In this document: piece by piece, positions 1-9,217 of the stretch
Numbering within the stretch: position 1 is the first letter of the stretch
Layout: the number at the start of each line of letters is the position of its first letter
Assembly: GCF_002140715.2 (NCBI RefSeq)
Contig: NZ_NGLE02000001.1
Location: 662,001 to 726,000 of the forward strand
Source: Enterococcus sp. 4G2_DIV0659
GTDB lineage: Bacteria > Bacillota > Bacilli > Lactobacillales > Enterococcaceae
Length of the DNA stretch: 64,000 nt
Direction: 5' to 3'
Position numbers and translations under genes: made by a program
The notes under the pieces: model-generated
The model's input: only the letters and a program-made list of their open reading frames with translations
The model's database searches: none
What the model was told of the DNA's origin: nothing

Positions 1-20
1 AAGTAATACACGGTAATCCA
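1..20 (-). CDS. 5' end of a gene running off the left edge
   Basis: An ATG on the minus strand at 18-20 is preceded by a strong ribosome binding site (AAAAAGGAG, about eight bases upstream). Only the first six codons (MDYRVL) fall inside the window. The opening residues resemble the start of TrhO/UPF0176 rhodanese proteins, but six residues cannot identify a family, so this is only a guess. The gene would be transcribed leftwards out of the window. Confidence 0.5.
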
Positions 21-231
21 TTATATCTTTCTCCTTTTTCTTAGAAACTGCCGAATTGTTTGATTAATCTCATGACAGCTCTCATTTTCTATTCATACGT
101 GCTAAGTATATAAAAAAAGAAATATGAAAAGCGAGCTATTTGCTTGTGGATTTTTACACAAATCAATAACAAATGATAACAAAAGAATCCCCAATCTTTA
201 TCTAATTTAAAAACCTTAGAAAAATAAAAAA

Positions 232-289
232 GTTGGGACAGCATCGTTGAACTCCTAAAAATCATATGGAGTTACTTTTGGTCCCAACA
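232..289. terminator. Bidirectional intrinsic terminator
   Basis: GTTGGGAC pairs with GTCCCAAC, and an inner AACTCC/GGAGTT stem sits between them. A T-run follows on both strands. It lies just downstream of the minus-strand VOC gene and probably ends its transcript. The upstream stretch 21-231 is AT-rich and shows no further gene. Confidence 0.7.
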
Positions 290-326
290 TTTTTTTAATT
301 TAAATCACTAGCTTAAACAAGTGATT

Positions 327-698
327 TTATTGCCCAGATACTGCAAAATAATTCTCATCATTATCAGCAAAATTAAAAACCAACCCAGTTGGCAATTGAA
401 CTAATTCACCAACTCTTACACCAGCATCTTTCATTTTTTTGTATAATTCCATTACATCATCTGCAAAAAACATCAACGACGGCGTGTTTCCAGCAACTTC
501 TGGAGAATGTTGTTGAATAAATTCTAAATCATACAAAACAATACTTGTATCTGAGCCTTCACTAGGTGCGATTTCCACAACTAATGTTCCATCCACAGCA
601 TCTCTTTCTTTCTCTACAAAACCGATTTTTTGCCAAAATTGACTTGATTCTTCTACATTTGTTACGTATAACATTATTTTGATTTGATTTGTAAACAT
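327..698 (-). CDS. VOC (glyoxalase/bleomycin-resistance fold) family protein
   Basis: A 123-residue protein with the typical single-domain vicinal-oxygen-chelate layout: an N-terminal strand (IKIMLYVTNVEESSQFW), a loop containing GFVEKERDA, and a second half ending in FNFADNDENYFAV. The position that carries the first metal-binding His in glyoxalase I is not His here, as in many PhnB-like or resistance-type members, so enzymatic activity is uncertain. The start ATG follows AGAGGAGAG. The gene stands alone and ends at the terminator at 232-289. The substrate cannot be told from sequence. The fold assignment is confident, the function open. Confidence 0.75.
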   Translation of the reverse strand: MFTNQIKIMLYVTNVEESSQFWQKIGFVEKERDAVDGTLVVEIAPSEGSDTSIVLYDLEFIQQHSPEVAGNTPSLMFFADDVMELYKKMKDAGVRVGELVQLPTGLVFNFADNDENYFAVSGQ

Positions 699-837
699 CT
701 TTTCTCTCCTCTTTTAGACTATTAATGATCATCCTTGTTATTATTAAACATTCAATAACTCATTTCTATTATATACTTTCTATCATATCTTATGGTAAAC
801 TTTATGAAAATATTTTTGCTTTAAAAAGGAGAAAAAA

Positions 838-1647
838 ATGAAACTAACTGTTTTGGTAGATAACAATGTTTATATCGATCATTATTATTATGGAGAACCA
901 GCTTTGTCTTTTTATATCGAAGATGGCGCTGAAAAAATTCTTTTTGACACAGGCTATAGTGATGTCTTTATTAAAAATGCTGCGTTGCTAGATATCGACT
1001 TATCTCAAGTTACGAAACTTGCCTTCTCTCATGGTCATAACGATCATACAGGTGGATTAAATACGATAGCTAAAGCTTTTACTAAACAAAAGCCAGAAAT
1101 TATTGCCCACCCACTAGCCTTCTTTCCGAAAAAAGACGATGATTTAGTCATTGGATCTGCTGTGAGTTTGGAAGAACTTCAACAACACTACGATGTCCAA
1201 CTTACTAAAGAACCAATAAAACTTTCAGAAAACATCACTTTTCTTGGTGAAATCCCTCAACTTGTCGACTTTGAACCACGCAAACAAGTTGGACAAACAT
1301 TGATATCAGAAACATTTACGCCTGATTATGTGTTGGATGATTCGGCTTTAGTTTATGAAGGACAAGAGGGAATTTACATCATTACAGGGTGTTCTCACAG
1401 TGGTATTAGCAATATCTGTGAATACGCTAAAAAAGTAACAGGTAACCAAACAATCAAAAGTATCATTGGTGGTTTTCATTTATTTGAAGATGATCTGCAA
1501 TTAGAAAAAACGATTGATTATTTTGAGGATCATTCCATTGAATCACTTTATCCTTGTCACTGTGTTTCTTTCCAAGCAAAAGCTAAAATTCATTACCGAA
1601 TTCCAATTGAAGAAGTTGGTGTCGGCATGCACTTAGCATGGGACTAA
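838..1647 (+). CDS. MBL-fold metallo-hydrolase
   Basis: A 269-residue metallo-beta-lactamase fold protein. The zinc signature HGHNDH is at residues 65-70, a second His sits in GCSHSG (about 187), and a late HC pair lies near residue 242. The arrangement is that of the MJ0296-like subfamily, often labelled 7,8-dihydropterin-6-methyl-4-aminobenzene-phosphate synthase-like, whose role in bacteria is mostly unknown. A ribosome binding site (AAAAGGAG) precedes the ATG. It is monocistronic, with a strong terminator at 1651-1686. No substrate is inferred. Confidence 0.8.
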   Translation: MKLTVLVDNNVYIDHYYYGEPALSFYIEDGAEKILFDTGYSDVFIKNAALLDIDLSQVTKLAFSHGHNDHTGGLNTIAKAFTKQKPEIIAHPLAFFPKKDDDLVIGSAVSLEELQQHYDVQLTKEPIKLSENITFLGEIPQLVDFEPRKQVGQTLISETFTPDYVLDDSALVYEGQEGIYIITGCSHSGISNICEYAKKVTGNQTIKSIIGGFHLFEDDLQLEKTIDYFEDHSIESLYPCHCVSFQAKAKIHYRIPIEEVGVGMHLAWD

Positions 1648-1650
1648 AAA

Positions 1651-1686
1651 AGGAAGCACGGATCTTTACAGATCCGTGTTTCCTTT
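1651..1686. terminator. Bidirectional intrinsic terminator between converging genes
   Basis: GGAAGCACGGATC pairs with GATCCGTGTTTCC (one G-T pair) around a six-base loop. An A-run lies on the left and a T-run on the right. It sits between the plus-strand metallo-hydrolase and the minus-strand tcyP gene and can end both transcripts. Confidence 0.85.
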
Positions 1687-1722
1687 TCTACAACTCTTTA
1701 AGGAAGAGTGGTGAATCACCTT

Positions 1723-3114
1723 TTACGCATTTTCTTCAATAACTAAATTACTATCATTTAAAATGTCACGATCTAATTCATTGATCCGTGAACTAGTCAC
1801 GATACCAGCGACCATACTGTCACTAACATTCACAGCTGTTCTAGCCATATCAATCAATGGCTCTACTGAAATCACTAAACCGACAATTGCAACGGGTAAG
1901 TTCATTGCACCTAATACGATCAAGGATGCGAATGTTGCGCCGCCGCCAACACCGGCAACACCAAATGAACTGATGGTTACAATCGCAACTAACATCAAAA
2001 TGAATTCTATGCTAAAAACATTAATTCCAGCTGACGGTGCAACAATCGTTGCCAACATCGCGGGATAAACGCCAGCACAGCCATTTTGTCCGATAGACAA
2101 ACCAAAACTTGCCGCAAAGTTAGCCGTTGCATCATCAACACCTAATGCTTTTGTTTGTGTTTCAATATTTAACGGCAATGCTCCTGCACTTGATCTCGAA
2201 GTAAAAGCAAAACTCAATACAGGAAAGGATTTTTTCAAGTAGTTCACCGGATTTACTTTAGCAAAAACTAAGATCAATAAATGGACAAGCATCACAATAA
2301 TCAATGCCGTATAGGATGCTAAAACAAATTTACCTAAGTTAAGAATAGCATCAAAATCGCTTGTCGCTACAACATTGGTCATTAATGCTAACACGCCATA
2401 TGGTGTTAAACGTAAAACCAACGTAACGATACGCATCGTAATTTTATATAGACTATCAATTAGATTTGCAAAAAACTCTCCTTCTTTCGGTGCTTTTCTT
2501 TTTACACCTAAGTAGGCTACACCAACAAACGCCGCAAAAATCACGACACCAATCGTACTTGTTGGACGAGTTCCAGCAAAGTCTGCAAAGACATTTTTAG
2601 GAATAAAAGCTAAAATTTGTTGAGGAATTGATAGGTTTTCAACGGTTTCCTGTCGTGTCGCAAGTTCTGCGATACGTGCCGTTTCTGCCGTTCCTTCTGT
2701 AAACTTTGCTCCTTGTAAACCAAATAGTAAAGTGGTTCCAATTCCAATCAACGCAGCCACGGCTGTTGTTCCTAATAATGTTGCTAGAACAGTAAAGCTG
2801 ATTTTGCCTAGTTGCTTGGATTCTTTCATTTTAGTAAATGCCCCAACGATTGAAACAAAAACTAAAGGGATTACGAGCATTTGTAAAAATGCTACATAAC
2901 CATTACCTACGATTCCAATCCATTCCATCGCTTGTGTTGTGACTTCATCTTTGGTGCCGAAAGTAAATTGAATAATTGCTCCCAATACGATCCCTACACC
3001 TAATGCTGCAAACACACGAGTTGAAAACTTCAAATGTTTTGCTTGCATGCGATAAAATACATATAACACAGCTAAAAAGATTAGAACCACTAAAACAGTG
3101 ATGAGTGTTGTCAT
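1723..3114 (-). CDS. tcyP: L-cystine:cation symporter, TcyP type (DAACS family)
   Basis: A 463-residue multi-spanning membrane protein of the dicarboxylate/amino acid:cation symporter family. Length and N-terminus (a membrane helix, then YRMQAKHLKFSTRVFAALGVGIVLG) match Bacillus TcyP, an L-cystine importer. The SSAGALP hairpin motif and the C-terminal substrate-binding helices (GVAGVGGGATFASLIVLGAMNLP) are present. It likely imports cystine for sulfur supply; the substrate comes from family similarity only. The start follows AGGAGGGAAAAAA in a structured leader that belongs to a repeat family (3120-3240). It converges with the metallo-hydrolase gene. Confidence 0.85.
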   Translation of the reverse strand: MTTLITVLVVLIFLAVLYVFYRMQAKHLKFSTRVFAALGVGIVLGAIIQFTFGTKDEVTTQAMEWIGIVGNGYVAFLQMLVIPLVFVSIVGAFTKMKESKQLGKISFTVLATLLGTTAVAALIGIGTTLLFGLQGAKFTEGTAETARIAELATRQETVENLSIPQQILAFIPKNVFADFAGTRPTSTIGVVIFAAFVGVAYLGVKRKAPKEGEFFANLIDSLYKITMRIVTLVLRLTPYGVLALMTNVVATSDFDAILNLGKFVLASYTALIIVMLVHLLILVFAKVNPVNYLKKSFPVLSFAFTSRSSAGALPLNIETQTKALGVDDATANFAASFGLSIGQNGCAGVYPAMLATIVAPSAGINVFSIEFILMLVAIVTISSFGVAGVGGGATFASLIVLGAMNLPVAIVGLVISVEPLIDMARTAVNVSDSMVAGIVTSSRINELDRDILNDSNLVIEENA

Positions 3115-3119
3115 TTTTT

Positions 3120-3240
3120 TCCCTCCTAAATTTTAAAGCGCAGCGAACTCATTCAGCTCTGACAGAAAATAGGTTTGTGACGACTTTTTGTCACAGGCTT
3201 ATTTTATCTTTTTTCAAAAAAGCTAGACTGTGCAGCTAGC
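3120..3240 (-). repeat. Structured intergenic leader repeat upstream of tcyP
   Basis: Read on the minus strand, this leader begins with GCTAGC-type sequence. It has a hairpin CCTGTGAC-AAAAAG-GTCACA in the middle and ends in CTTTAAAATTTAGGAGG, which is the ribosome binding site of tcyP. The same architecture (AGCTC-like start, AAAAAG hairpin, GAACGAG-like segment, TTTAAATTTAGGAGG end) is found before ligA and fruA. The stretch 3241-3396 contains nothing further that I can support. Confidence 0.6.
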
Positions 3241-3396
3241 GCAAATTAAATGACAAGTACATCAAAGGAAGTAAAGGTTCCCGGAGAACACTCTTCAGTG
3301 TACCCCCTAAAAATAAAAAGACTTATTTTTAGTGATAACTCTATTGTAACTGATTTAAAAAGCTTAAGGGTACTATTTTGTTTGGCTAATGATAGT

Positions 3397-3438
3397 AAAA
3401 AGAGTTTGTGATAGCTAAATGCTATCACAAACTCTTTT
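3397..3438. terminator. Intrinsic terminator downstream of DUF1149 gene
   Basis: A perfect 18-bp stem (AAAAGAGTTTGTGATAGC and its complement) encloses the loop TAAAT. It has T-rich flanks on both strands and lies ten bases past the stop codon of the minus-strand DUF1149 gene. Confidence 0.85.
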
Positions 3439-3448
3439 CTTACTTCTT

Positions 3449-3838
3449 TTATTCAGCTTCTGAAGATTGGAAATTCAATTGAATTCCAGGTTTATCTAAT
3501 GCGATTTCAGTAATTTCATAGGCCATACGTTGAACAATATTAAATAATGGACTTACTAATTCATCCACTTCTTCTTGACTAATATCTTCTTGTTTTTCAA
3601 TTTTATGATTAATGATATGGTTGATTTGGCTAACAGAACCTGATAAAACATATTCTTCAAAAACCAAACGAAACTCTAAACGAGCAGCAATGATTGAATT
3701 TTCTTTTGGATAGTTCTCATCTGTAGATTCAATTGGTGAAAAACCTACTCTTAGATCTGTTTCTACTTCTCCCATTTCTTCTGTGCGCATATCATAATGA
3801 AAAGCCTCTACAACTTCTTGTTGACGTTTTATTTCCAC
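3449..3838 (-). CDS. DUF1149 family protein (SecB-like fold)
   Basis: A 129-residue acidic protein typical of the DUF1149 family found in enterococci, streptococci and lactobacilli. The family is thought to share the SecB-like fold, but its function is unknown. It has no signal peptide or membrane segment, so it is probably cytoplasmic. The start is GTG, with AAGGGGAT about nine bases upstream. It forms its own transcription unit, ended by the hairpin at 3397-3438. The family call rests on overall sequence look and length, not on catalytic motifs. Confidence 0.7.
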   Translation of the reverse strand: MEIKRQQEVVEAFHYDMRTEEMGEVETDLRVGFSPIESTDENYPKENSIIAARLEFRLVFEEYVLSGSVSQINHIINHKIEKQEDISQEEVDELVSPLFNIVQRMAYEITEIALDKPGIQLNFQSSEAE

Positions 3839-3975
3839 GTTTTAAATCCCCTTTTTCTTTTTAATTTAATGGATACTACTCTTTAAACAGGTAAAACTTT
3901 GGCATCTTTATTTTCTTTTGTATATAGTATAACATATTTCTTTTTTTCACAAAGACTAAGAAAATATTTTTTAAT

Positions 3976-5319
3976 CTAATTTTTAAACGAATGGATTGGC
4001 GCAGGAATACGTCCGCCACGTAAAATAAAATCTGTTGAGCTATATTTGTTTACTTTCATAACAGGGGCTCGCCCTAGCAGTCCACCAAATTCTACCATGT
4101 CACCAACCTTAGTTCCATTTGCCGGAATGATTCTGACCGCCGTTGTTTTATGATTGATGACACCAATTGCTGCTTCATCAGCAATCATTGCAGCAATAGT
4201 TTCACCCGAAGTCTCACCAGGAATGGCAATCATATCTAGCCCAACAGAACAAATTGCCGTCATCGCTTCCAATTTTTCCAGATTTAATGCGCCGTTATTG
4301 ACTGCAGCAATCATTCCAGCGTCTTCTGAGACTGGAATAAACGCACCCGATAACCCACCTACATGATTGCAAGCCATTACGCCGCCTTTTTTGACCGCAT
4401 CATTTAACAAGGCCAGCGCTGCAGTTGTTCCATGTGTTCCCACACTTTCTAAGCCCATTTCTTCTAAGATATAAGCTACGCTATCACCAATAGCTGGAGT
4501 TGGTGCTAAGGATAAATCAACAATGCCAAAAGGAACATTCAAGCGTTCTGAAGTAATTTTCCCTACTAATTGTCCCATACGGGTAATTTTAAACGCAGTT
4601 TGTTTAACCACTTCTGCTACAACATCAAATGGTTCTCCTTTGACTTTTTCTAACGCACGTTTGACCACACCTGGACCGCTAACGCCAACATTAATCACAC
4701 AATCAGCCTCCCCAACTCCATGAAAAGCACCCGCCATAAATGGATTATCTTCCACTGCATTGGCAAAGACAACTAATTTAGCACAACCCATATCTGACTT
4801 TTTAGCTGTTTCTTTGATGATTTGTCCCATATGGGCAACGGCATCCATATTAATTCCAGCTCGCGTAGAACCAACATTGACTGAAGCACAAACAAATTCT
4901 GTCTCTGCTAAAGCATTTGGAATTGAATTGATCAAAATCTCATCTCCATGTTGATATCCCTTTTCAACTAGAGCACTAAAACCACCAATAAAATTAACAC
5001 CCACGGCTTGAGCTGCTTTATCTAGTATTTTAGCGTATTTGACATAGTCTGAATCAGAACTTGCTGCAGCAATAATGCCAATCGGTGTCACCGAAATTCG
5101 TTTATTAATAATCGGAATCCCATATTCCGCCTCGATTTCTATTCCAACCTTTACTAGATTCTTAGCTAAACGAGTGATCTTATCATAAATTTTTTGACAT
5201 GCTTTTTCACTATCGCTATCAATACAGTCTAGTAAAGAGATCCCCATCGTGATTGTTCTAATATCTAAATTTTCTTCTTCGATCATACGGATGGTTTCTA
5301 AAATCTGATTTGTCTCCAA
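3976..5319 (-). CDS. UPF0210 (DUF711) family protein
   Basis: A 447-residue cytoplasmic protein of the UPF0210/DUF711 family, conserved across Firmicutes and nearly always next to a small ACT-domain protein, as here. Conserved stretches include [51 protein letters not shown] and [18 protein letters not shown]. Its biochemical role is not established. A longer reading frame begins at 5349, but its residues N-L-G-G are the translated ribosome binding site AATTTAGGAGG. The start is therefore TTG at 5317-5319, eight bases beyond it. It likely forms an operon with the ACT gene 73 bp upstream. Confidence 0.85.
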   Translation of the reverse strand: METNQILETIRMIEEENLDIRTITMGISLLDCIDSDSEKACQKIYDKITRLAKNLVKVGIEIEAEYGIPIINKRISVTPIGIIAAASSDSDYVKYAKILDKAAQAVGVNFIGGFSALVEKGYQHGDEILINSIPNALAETEFVCASVNVGSTRAGINMDAVAHMGQIIKETAKKSDMGCAKLVVFANAVEDNPFMAGAFHGVGEADCVINVGVSGPGVVKRALEKVKGEPFDVVAEVVKQTAFKITRMGQLVGKITSERLNVPFGIVDLSLAPTPAIGDSVAYILEEMGLESVGTHGTTAALALLNDAVKKGGVMACNHVGGLSGAFIPVSEDAGMIAAVNNGALNLEKLEAMTAICSVGLDMIAIPGETSGETIAAMIADEAAIGVINHKTTAVRIIPANGTKVGDMVEFGGLLGRAPVMKVNKYSSTDFILRGGRIPAPIHSFKN

Positions 5320-5392
5320 GTTATTTCCTCCTAAATTTAAAATGCACAAGCTTCATGTTACTCCAATTGAAAAGAAAATCGTTTGCTGATTA

Positions 5393-5662
5393 TTATAACT
5401 TATGCATAACATTGAAGATTTCTTCATTTTGAATACTGATAGTTACGCCCAGCTTTTCACCTAAAGCGTTTAATTCCGAACGAATTGCTTCAAAATCGTT
5501 TTTTTCTTTTGTGATTTCCAAAACCATCATCATTGTAAAATAGCTATCCATAATGGTTTGAGAGACATCAAGAATATTTATATCTAACGTGGCTAATTTC
5601 TGACTGACTCCAGCGATTATTCCCACTTTGTCTTTCCCAATAACTGTTAATACTGCGCGCAT
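5393..5662 (-). CDS. ACT-domain protein, UPF0237 family
   Basis: An 89-residue protein that is one ACT domain: MRAVLTVIGKDKVGIIAGVSQKLATLDINILDVSQTI is the characteristic strand-helix-strand with the ligand-binding glycine turn. ACT domains bind small ligands, often amino acids, and regulate partner proteins. Constant linkage with the UPF0210 gene suggests that protein is its partner; this is inference. The ATG follows TTTTAATTTAGGGGG, a variant of the repeat-family ribosome binding site seen before several genes in this window. Confidence 0.85.
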   Translation of the reverse strand: MRAVLTVIGKDKVGIIAGVSQKLATLDINILDVSQTIMDSYFTMMMVLEITKEKNDFEAIRSELNALGEKLGVTISIQNEEIFNVMHKL

Positions 5663-5784
5663 GTATTTTCCCCCTAAATTAAAAGCTAGATTGTTTTTTT
5701 ATTATATCATATGTCACAGATTTATTAGCAAAAAAAACTGAACAATACATTTTATAAATAAAATATCGTTCGTCATTCCATAAT

Positions 5785-5826
5785 AAAAAACTTCTTAAAG
5801 CTTATCAGGCTCTTAGAAGTTTTTTT
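5785..5826. terminator. Bidirectional intrinsic terminator
   Basis: AAAAAACTTCT pairs with AGAAGTTTTTT around an imperfect inner stem. It lies two bases past the end of the minus-strand zinc-ribbon gene and gives it a U-run. Confidence 0.75.
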
Positions 5827-5827
5827 A

Positions 5828-6259
5828 TTACACGGTTTTATAAAATTGTCCTTTGCAACTTGAACAAGTAACTTTGATTTTACCTTTGCCTTTTGGTGCA
5901 CGTAATTGTTGTTTACAAGTCGGGCATTTGAAATACGTATGTGTTTTGCGTTCTTGGAATTTTATTTTTACATTAGTAAATTTTTTTCCTAATTGCTGCT
6001 TTCTTTGAATAAAACGGGTATTCTCATTTGCTCTTGGATAAATTCTTTTGGATAAAAAGCGATAATTCATCCAAATCAACAAAAGGAACGCTAACCAAAA
6101 AGCAATTGATGTTGGTAAAAATAGATTAAGAAGCAGTAGGATCAACGCACTTTTCAATAATGTCTTATTTAGTTGATCCATTTGTCCATATCTTCCTATG
6201 AGCAACTTTTGAATTTTTGCATTCCAACGTACTAATCGTTCAAGCCAAATTTGTCCCAT
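5828..6259 (-). CDS. Membrane protein with C-terminal zinc ribbon
   Basis: A 143-residue protein. A basic N-terminal part is followed by two close hydrophobic helices (about residues 32-67), a basic linker and a zinc ribbon CPTC-x(n)-CSSC at the C-terminus (about residues 113-136). This looks like a small membrane-anchored protein with a cytoplasmic zinc knuckle. Similar proteins occur in enterococci without assigned function. The ATG follows GAGGGATCAT. It appears monocistronic with its own terminator. Confidence 0.7.
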   Translation of the reverse strand: MGQIWLERLVRWNAKIQKLLIGRYGQMDQLNKTLLKSALILLLLNLFLPTSIAFWLAFLLLIWMNYRFLSKRIYPRANENTRFIQRKQQLGKKFTNVKIKFQERKTHTYFKCPTCKQQLRAPKGKGKIKVTCSSCKGQFYKTV

Positions 6260-6319
6260 ATGATCCCTCTTTTCTTAGCTATTATCTCAAGCAATAGCCT
6301 ATATTTCAAGAGGAATTCA

Positions 6320-7216
6320 TCAGACAGGATCAAAATAGATTTGGTTGGTTTTGATAATCTCTTCTTTGATTTGTTCTTTTAGCTTATTTGGTGCCAACAC
6401 TTCAATTGCACTGCCAAAGGATAATAAATATGAAATCAGCCAAGTTCCTTCCGGCTGCCATGTTTTTACTTTCGTATACTGTTCTTTTTGCTCTATCTCA
6501 ATATCTACTAAATCTTCTTGTACTCGATAAAATAGATCATTGCTTATCTTAAATTCCACACAAATTTTAGCAAATTCAGGCTGATAATCTTTGATCAAAC
6601 AAGCTTCATCAATATCAGTTTCAGAAATTATTACCTCAACCATTCTTCTCAATTTAAAAAGGCGAGTCGTTTTTTTAACACAACAATACGCAGCTAAGTA
6701 CCAAGCATTTTGTTTAAATAGCAATTTATTTGGCATAACTTTTCGGCTAGTCTGCCTCCCTTTGCTATCGGTATAAGAAAAAATGAGACATTTCTTTAAC
6801 TTCTTGGCCTCAGAAATTGATTGGATCACAGCTGTTTCATCCTCTCGTCCCCATGTAGAAAAATCAATATCGATCCATTGATCTACTTGTTTTCTAAATA
6901 AAGAAGATAGCTTAGTAACTAATGTATCGACACTTTGTAGGTTGGTAGCTCCTAAATTTTGCAATGCAAACATTATTTGGTCTTGTTCTTTGTCATCGAC
7001 AAATGTTGCAGACAGATGGTGTGTATCCAGTAATCGAATCCCACCATCTCGTCCATTTTGAGCGTATACTGGAAATCCTAAAGCAGAGAGTGTATCGATA
7101 TCACGATAGATCGTTCGCGTCGAAACTTCTAATTGTTCTGCCAACATCGTCGCTTTAACTTTATTATGCACACTAAGATAATGCATAATATAAAACAATC
7201 TAGATAGATTATTCAT
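6320..7216 (-). CDS. HTH/WYL-domain transcriptional regulator (YafY type)
   Basis: 298 residues. A DeoR-like helix-turn-helix fills the first 60 residues (VKATMLAEQLEVSTRTIYRDIDTLSALGFPVYAQNGRDGG). A WYL domain lies at about 140-220 (KLLFKQNAWYLAAYC...RLFKLRRM), followed by a WCX-like C-terminal domain. WYL proteins are ligand-responsive transcription factors. The start ATG overlaps the end of the DUF3224 gene by eight bases and has little ribosome binding site of its own, so translation is probably coupled. It likely regulates its own two-gene operon. Confidence 0.85.
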   Translation of the reverse strand: MNNLSRLFYIMHYLSVHNKVKATMLAEQLEVSTRTIYRDIDTLSALGFPVYAQNGRDGGIRLLDTHHLSATFVDDKEQDQIMFALQNLGATNLQSVDTLVTKLSSLFRKQVDQWIDIDFSTWGREDETAVIQSISEAKKLKKCLIFSYTDSKGRQTSRKVMPNKLLFKQNAWYLAAYCCVKKTTRLFKLRRMVEVIISETDIDEACLIKDYQPEFAKICVEFKISNDLFYRVQEDLVDIEIEQKEQYTKVKTWQPEGTWLISYLLSFGSAIEVLAPNKLKEQIKEEIIKTNQIYFDPV

Positions 7217-7610
7217 CGAACTTGAAATCCAAAATCAACTGGCTATTTTCACCAATAAAATCATATTGATAAGAACCAGTTAAGCCTTGTAATTCTCCTG
7301 AACTTTTAATGATCATTCCCGGAGAATCCAGCGCTCCTTTATCGAAAATTCCTTTTTCAGCCGCAGTAAAGGTTCCTGTTTTTCCTTTATAGTGGCCTTC
7401 AAAGTGTAAAAATCCAGTTATCCTTGCTGTCGCAAGATGTCCGTCTTCTTTATTGCTTTCTAGATAGTATAAAAGATATTCGATCCAAGCTCTTCCTTCT
7501 AAATCTCCTTCAAGCTCGTATTCTGCTTGAACTCGATTAACAGGAAAGTCTAGATTTGTTTCATCTGCTGGTTGTTCATCCCATTTAGTCACACTGAACG
7601 CTGTACTCAT
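7209..7610 (-). CDS. DUF3224 domain protein
   Basis: A 133-residue protein of the DUF3224 family, small beta-barrel proteins with a YELEGDLEGRAWIEYLLYYLE-type N-terminal half and a G-F-L-H-F-E-G core. It has no signal peptide. The open frame extends to 7643, but GAGGGAGGGATCAGT sits just before the ATG at 7608-7610, so that start is used here. Family function is not established, although such genes often accompany WYL or YafY regulators, as here. It is the first gene of the two-gene minus-strand operon. Confidence 0.75.
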   Translation of the reverse strand: MSTAFSVTKWDEQPADETNLDFPVNRVQAEYELEGDLEGRAWIEYLLYYLESNKEDGHLATARITGFLHFEGHYKGKTGTFTAAEKGIFDKGALDSPGMIIKSSGELQGLTGSYQYDFIGENSQLILDFKFDE

Positions 7611-7760
7611 ACTGATCCCTCCCTCTAAATAACAGAATAGCAAACATACGTTCTTTTTGCAAGCTAGAATGTATAATTTAAGTGCAACACTAAAATTTAT
7701 AGGTGAAAAAGCCTGTTATAATGGTGTTGACGAATTATATTAACTAGGAGGTATTCAGCT

Positions 7761-8246
7761 ATGACTTCATACACACACCTTACTATACGTGAGCGAGAAA
7801 TGATTTTTCTCTATCATGGTTTTGGTTTTACTATTCGTAGAATTGGGCGCTTAATTAAAAGAAGCCCTTCAACTGTTATGAGAGAACTTAAGAGGAATAC
7901 TACAAAGTTTAGAGCTTATTCGCATTCTCTAGCGCAAAAATCGTATCATAAGAATAAGCAGAAATGCGGGAGAAAGAGAATCTTAGATCAGTCACCCTAT
8001 AAAGAAACCATTCGTAAACTACTTTTTGAAGAGCAATGGTCTCCATGGCAGCGTGGAACGAATGAAAATACAAATGGATTAATATGGAAATACTTACCCA
8101 AACGTTCAGATATGACACCCGTATCAGAAAAATACATTGAATCTGTTGTTTCCAAACTAAATAATCGACCTAGAAAGTGTTTAGGTTGGAAAACACCATA
8201 TGAAATTTTTTATGATGCTTCGGCAAGATTAATTCAAATTTGTTGA
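7761..8246 (+). pseudogene. IS30-family transposase, internally deleted
   Basis: The 161-residue frame joins the N-terminal DNA-binding part of an IS30 transposase (THLTIREREMIFLYHGFGFTIRRIGRLIKRSPSTVMRELKRN) to its C-terminal end (RGTNENTNGLIWKYLPK... LNNRPRKCLGWKTPYEIF). The join is near residue 97 (about base 8052). Full-length relatives have about 310-350 residues, so roughly half is missing, including the first two acidic residues of the DDE triad. The frame is kept, but the protein cannot be catalytic. A TATAAT box and AGGAGG lie upstream. Confidence 0.85.
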
Positions 8247-8290
8247 TTATTGTGCTTTTTATTAACAATTTTTTAAGTACAAAAAGAAGT

Positions 8291-8318
8291 TTGACAAGGT
8301 TGATTTTTTTTATAGAAT
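8291..8318 (+). promoter_or_regulatory. Promoter of the RpiR-type regulator
   Basis: TTGACA at 8291-8296 and TAGAAT at 8313-8318 are separated by 16 bases. They lie 21 bases before the start codon and just after the truncated transposase. Confidence 0.6.
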
Positions 8319-8338
8319 TTATACAGAGGAGTGATTTA

Positions 8339-9217
8339 ATGTTATTACTAGAGAAAATAGAACTTACTCGATTTTCTCCAACCGAAAAAATGGTTGTAGA
8401 TTTCATGTTGGAAAAGCGAGAATCGATAGAAAAATACTCTACAACCATGATTGCTGGAGAAACGTATACTTCGCCTTCATTGCTATCAAGAATAGCTAAA
8501 AAGCTTGATTTTAAAGGTTGGAGTGAATTAAAAAAAGAGTTCTTAAATGAAATAGCCTATTTAGACTCAAATTTCAAAAATTTGGATGCAAATTTACCAT
8601 TTAAAAAAAGTGACTCTATCATGGCAATTACTAATAAAGTAGCGCAACTCAAGACTGAGAGTTTGAAAGATACACTTACACTAATACACCACGATTCCTT
8701 ACAGAAGGCGATTCGTCTAATTGAAACTCATGATACTGTAAAGATATTTTGTCTTTCTAATTTGATATTTTTAGGAGAAGAATTTGTCTTTAAGATGAGA
8801 CATATTAATAAAAAGACTGAAATTTACCCAATCCAAAATACAATGTTTCAAGAAGCTGTTATGACGACAAATAAAGACTGTGCCATTTTTATTTCTTATT
8901 CTGGTGAATCTGATCCACTGTTTAAAACAGTTCAGCTGCTTAAACAAAATAAGGTTCCAATTATTGCTATTACAAGTATTGGAGACAATCAATTATCTAG
9001 GCTCGCTGATATTACGCTACATGTCACTACACGAGAAAAATCGTTTTCAAAAATTGCTGGTTTTTCTTCTATAGAGTCTATTTCCTTAGTTTTAGACGCG
9101 CTATATTCCTGTTATTTTGCTATCAATTTTGAAGAAAACTATGAGTATAAAATAAAATTGGCACAAGCTACAGAGCTGCGCCAAATAGATAATCAAATCG
9201 TTCGGGAGGACAGTTAG
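8339..9217 (+). CDS. RpiR/MurR-family regulator (HTH-SIS)
   Basis: 292 residues. The N-terminal HTH_6 domain is at about 1-75 (FSPTEKMVVDFMLEKRESIEKYSTTMIAGETYTSPSLLSRIAKKLDFKGWSELKKEF) and the SIS phosphosugar-binding domain at about 120-245 (FISYSGESDPLFKTVQLLKQNKVPIIAITS). The open frame starts at 8240, but CAGAGGAGTGATTTA directly precedes the ATG at 8339. RpiR proteins sense sugar phosphates and control sugar or amino-sugar genes; the target here is unknown. Its stop overlaps the stop of the converging epimerase gene by three bases. Both genes lie inside the IS30-like inverted repeats. Confidence 0.85.
   Translation: MLLLEKIELTRFSPTEKMVVDFMLEKRESIEKYSTTMIAGETYTSPSLLSRIAKKLDFKGWSELKKEFLNEIAYLDSNFKNLDANLPFKKSDSIMAITNKVAQLKTESLKDTLTLIHHDSLQKAIRLIETHDTVKIFCLSNLIFLGEEFVFKMRHINKKTEIYPIQNTMFQEAVMTTNKDCAIFISYSGESDPLFKTVQLLKQNKVPIIAITSIGDNQLSRLADITLHVTTREKSFSKIAGFSSIESISLVLDALYSCYFAINFEENYEYKIKLAQATELRQIDNQIVREDS

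Noticed and set aside
3246..3428. 60-codon minus-strand frame between tcyP and DUF1149 genes
   Set aside because: No ribosome binding site, runs through the terminator of the DUF1149 gene, no recognisable protein.
4154..4954. Several antisense frames in the UPF0210 gene
   Set aside because: Low-complexity shadows of a highly conserved gene.
8247..8281. Possible degenerate right end of the IS30 element directly after the transposase
   Set aside because: Some resemblance to the inverted repeat (TTGTGC...AACAATT), but far weaker than the 10331-10356 copy; kept only as the alternative explanation for the cargo element.
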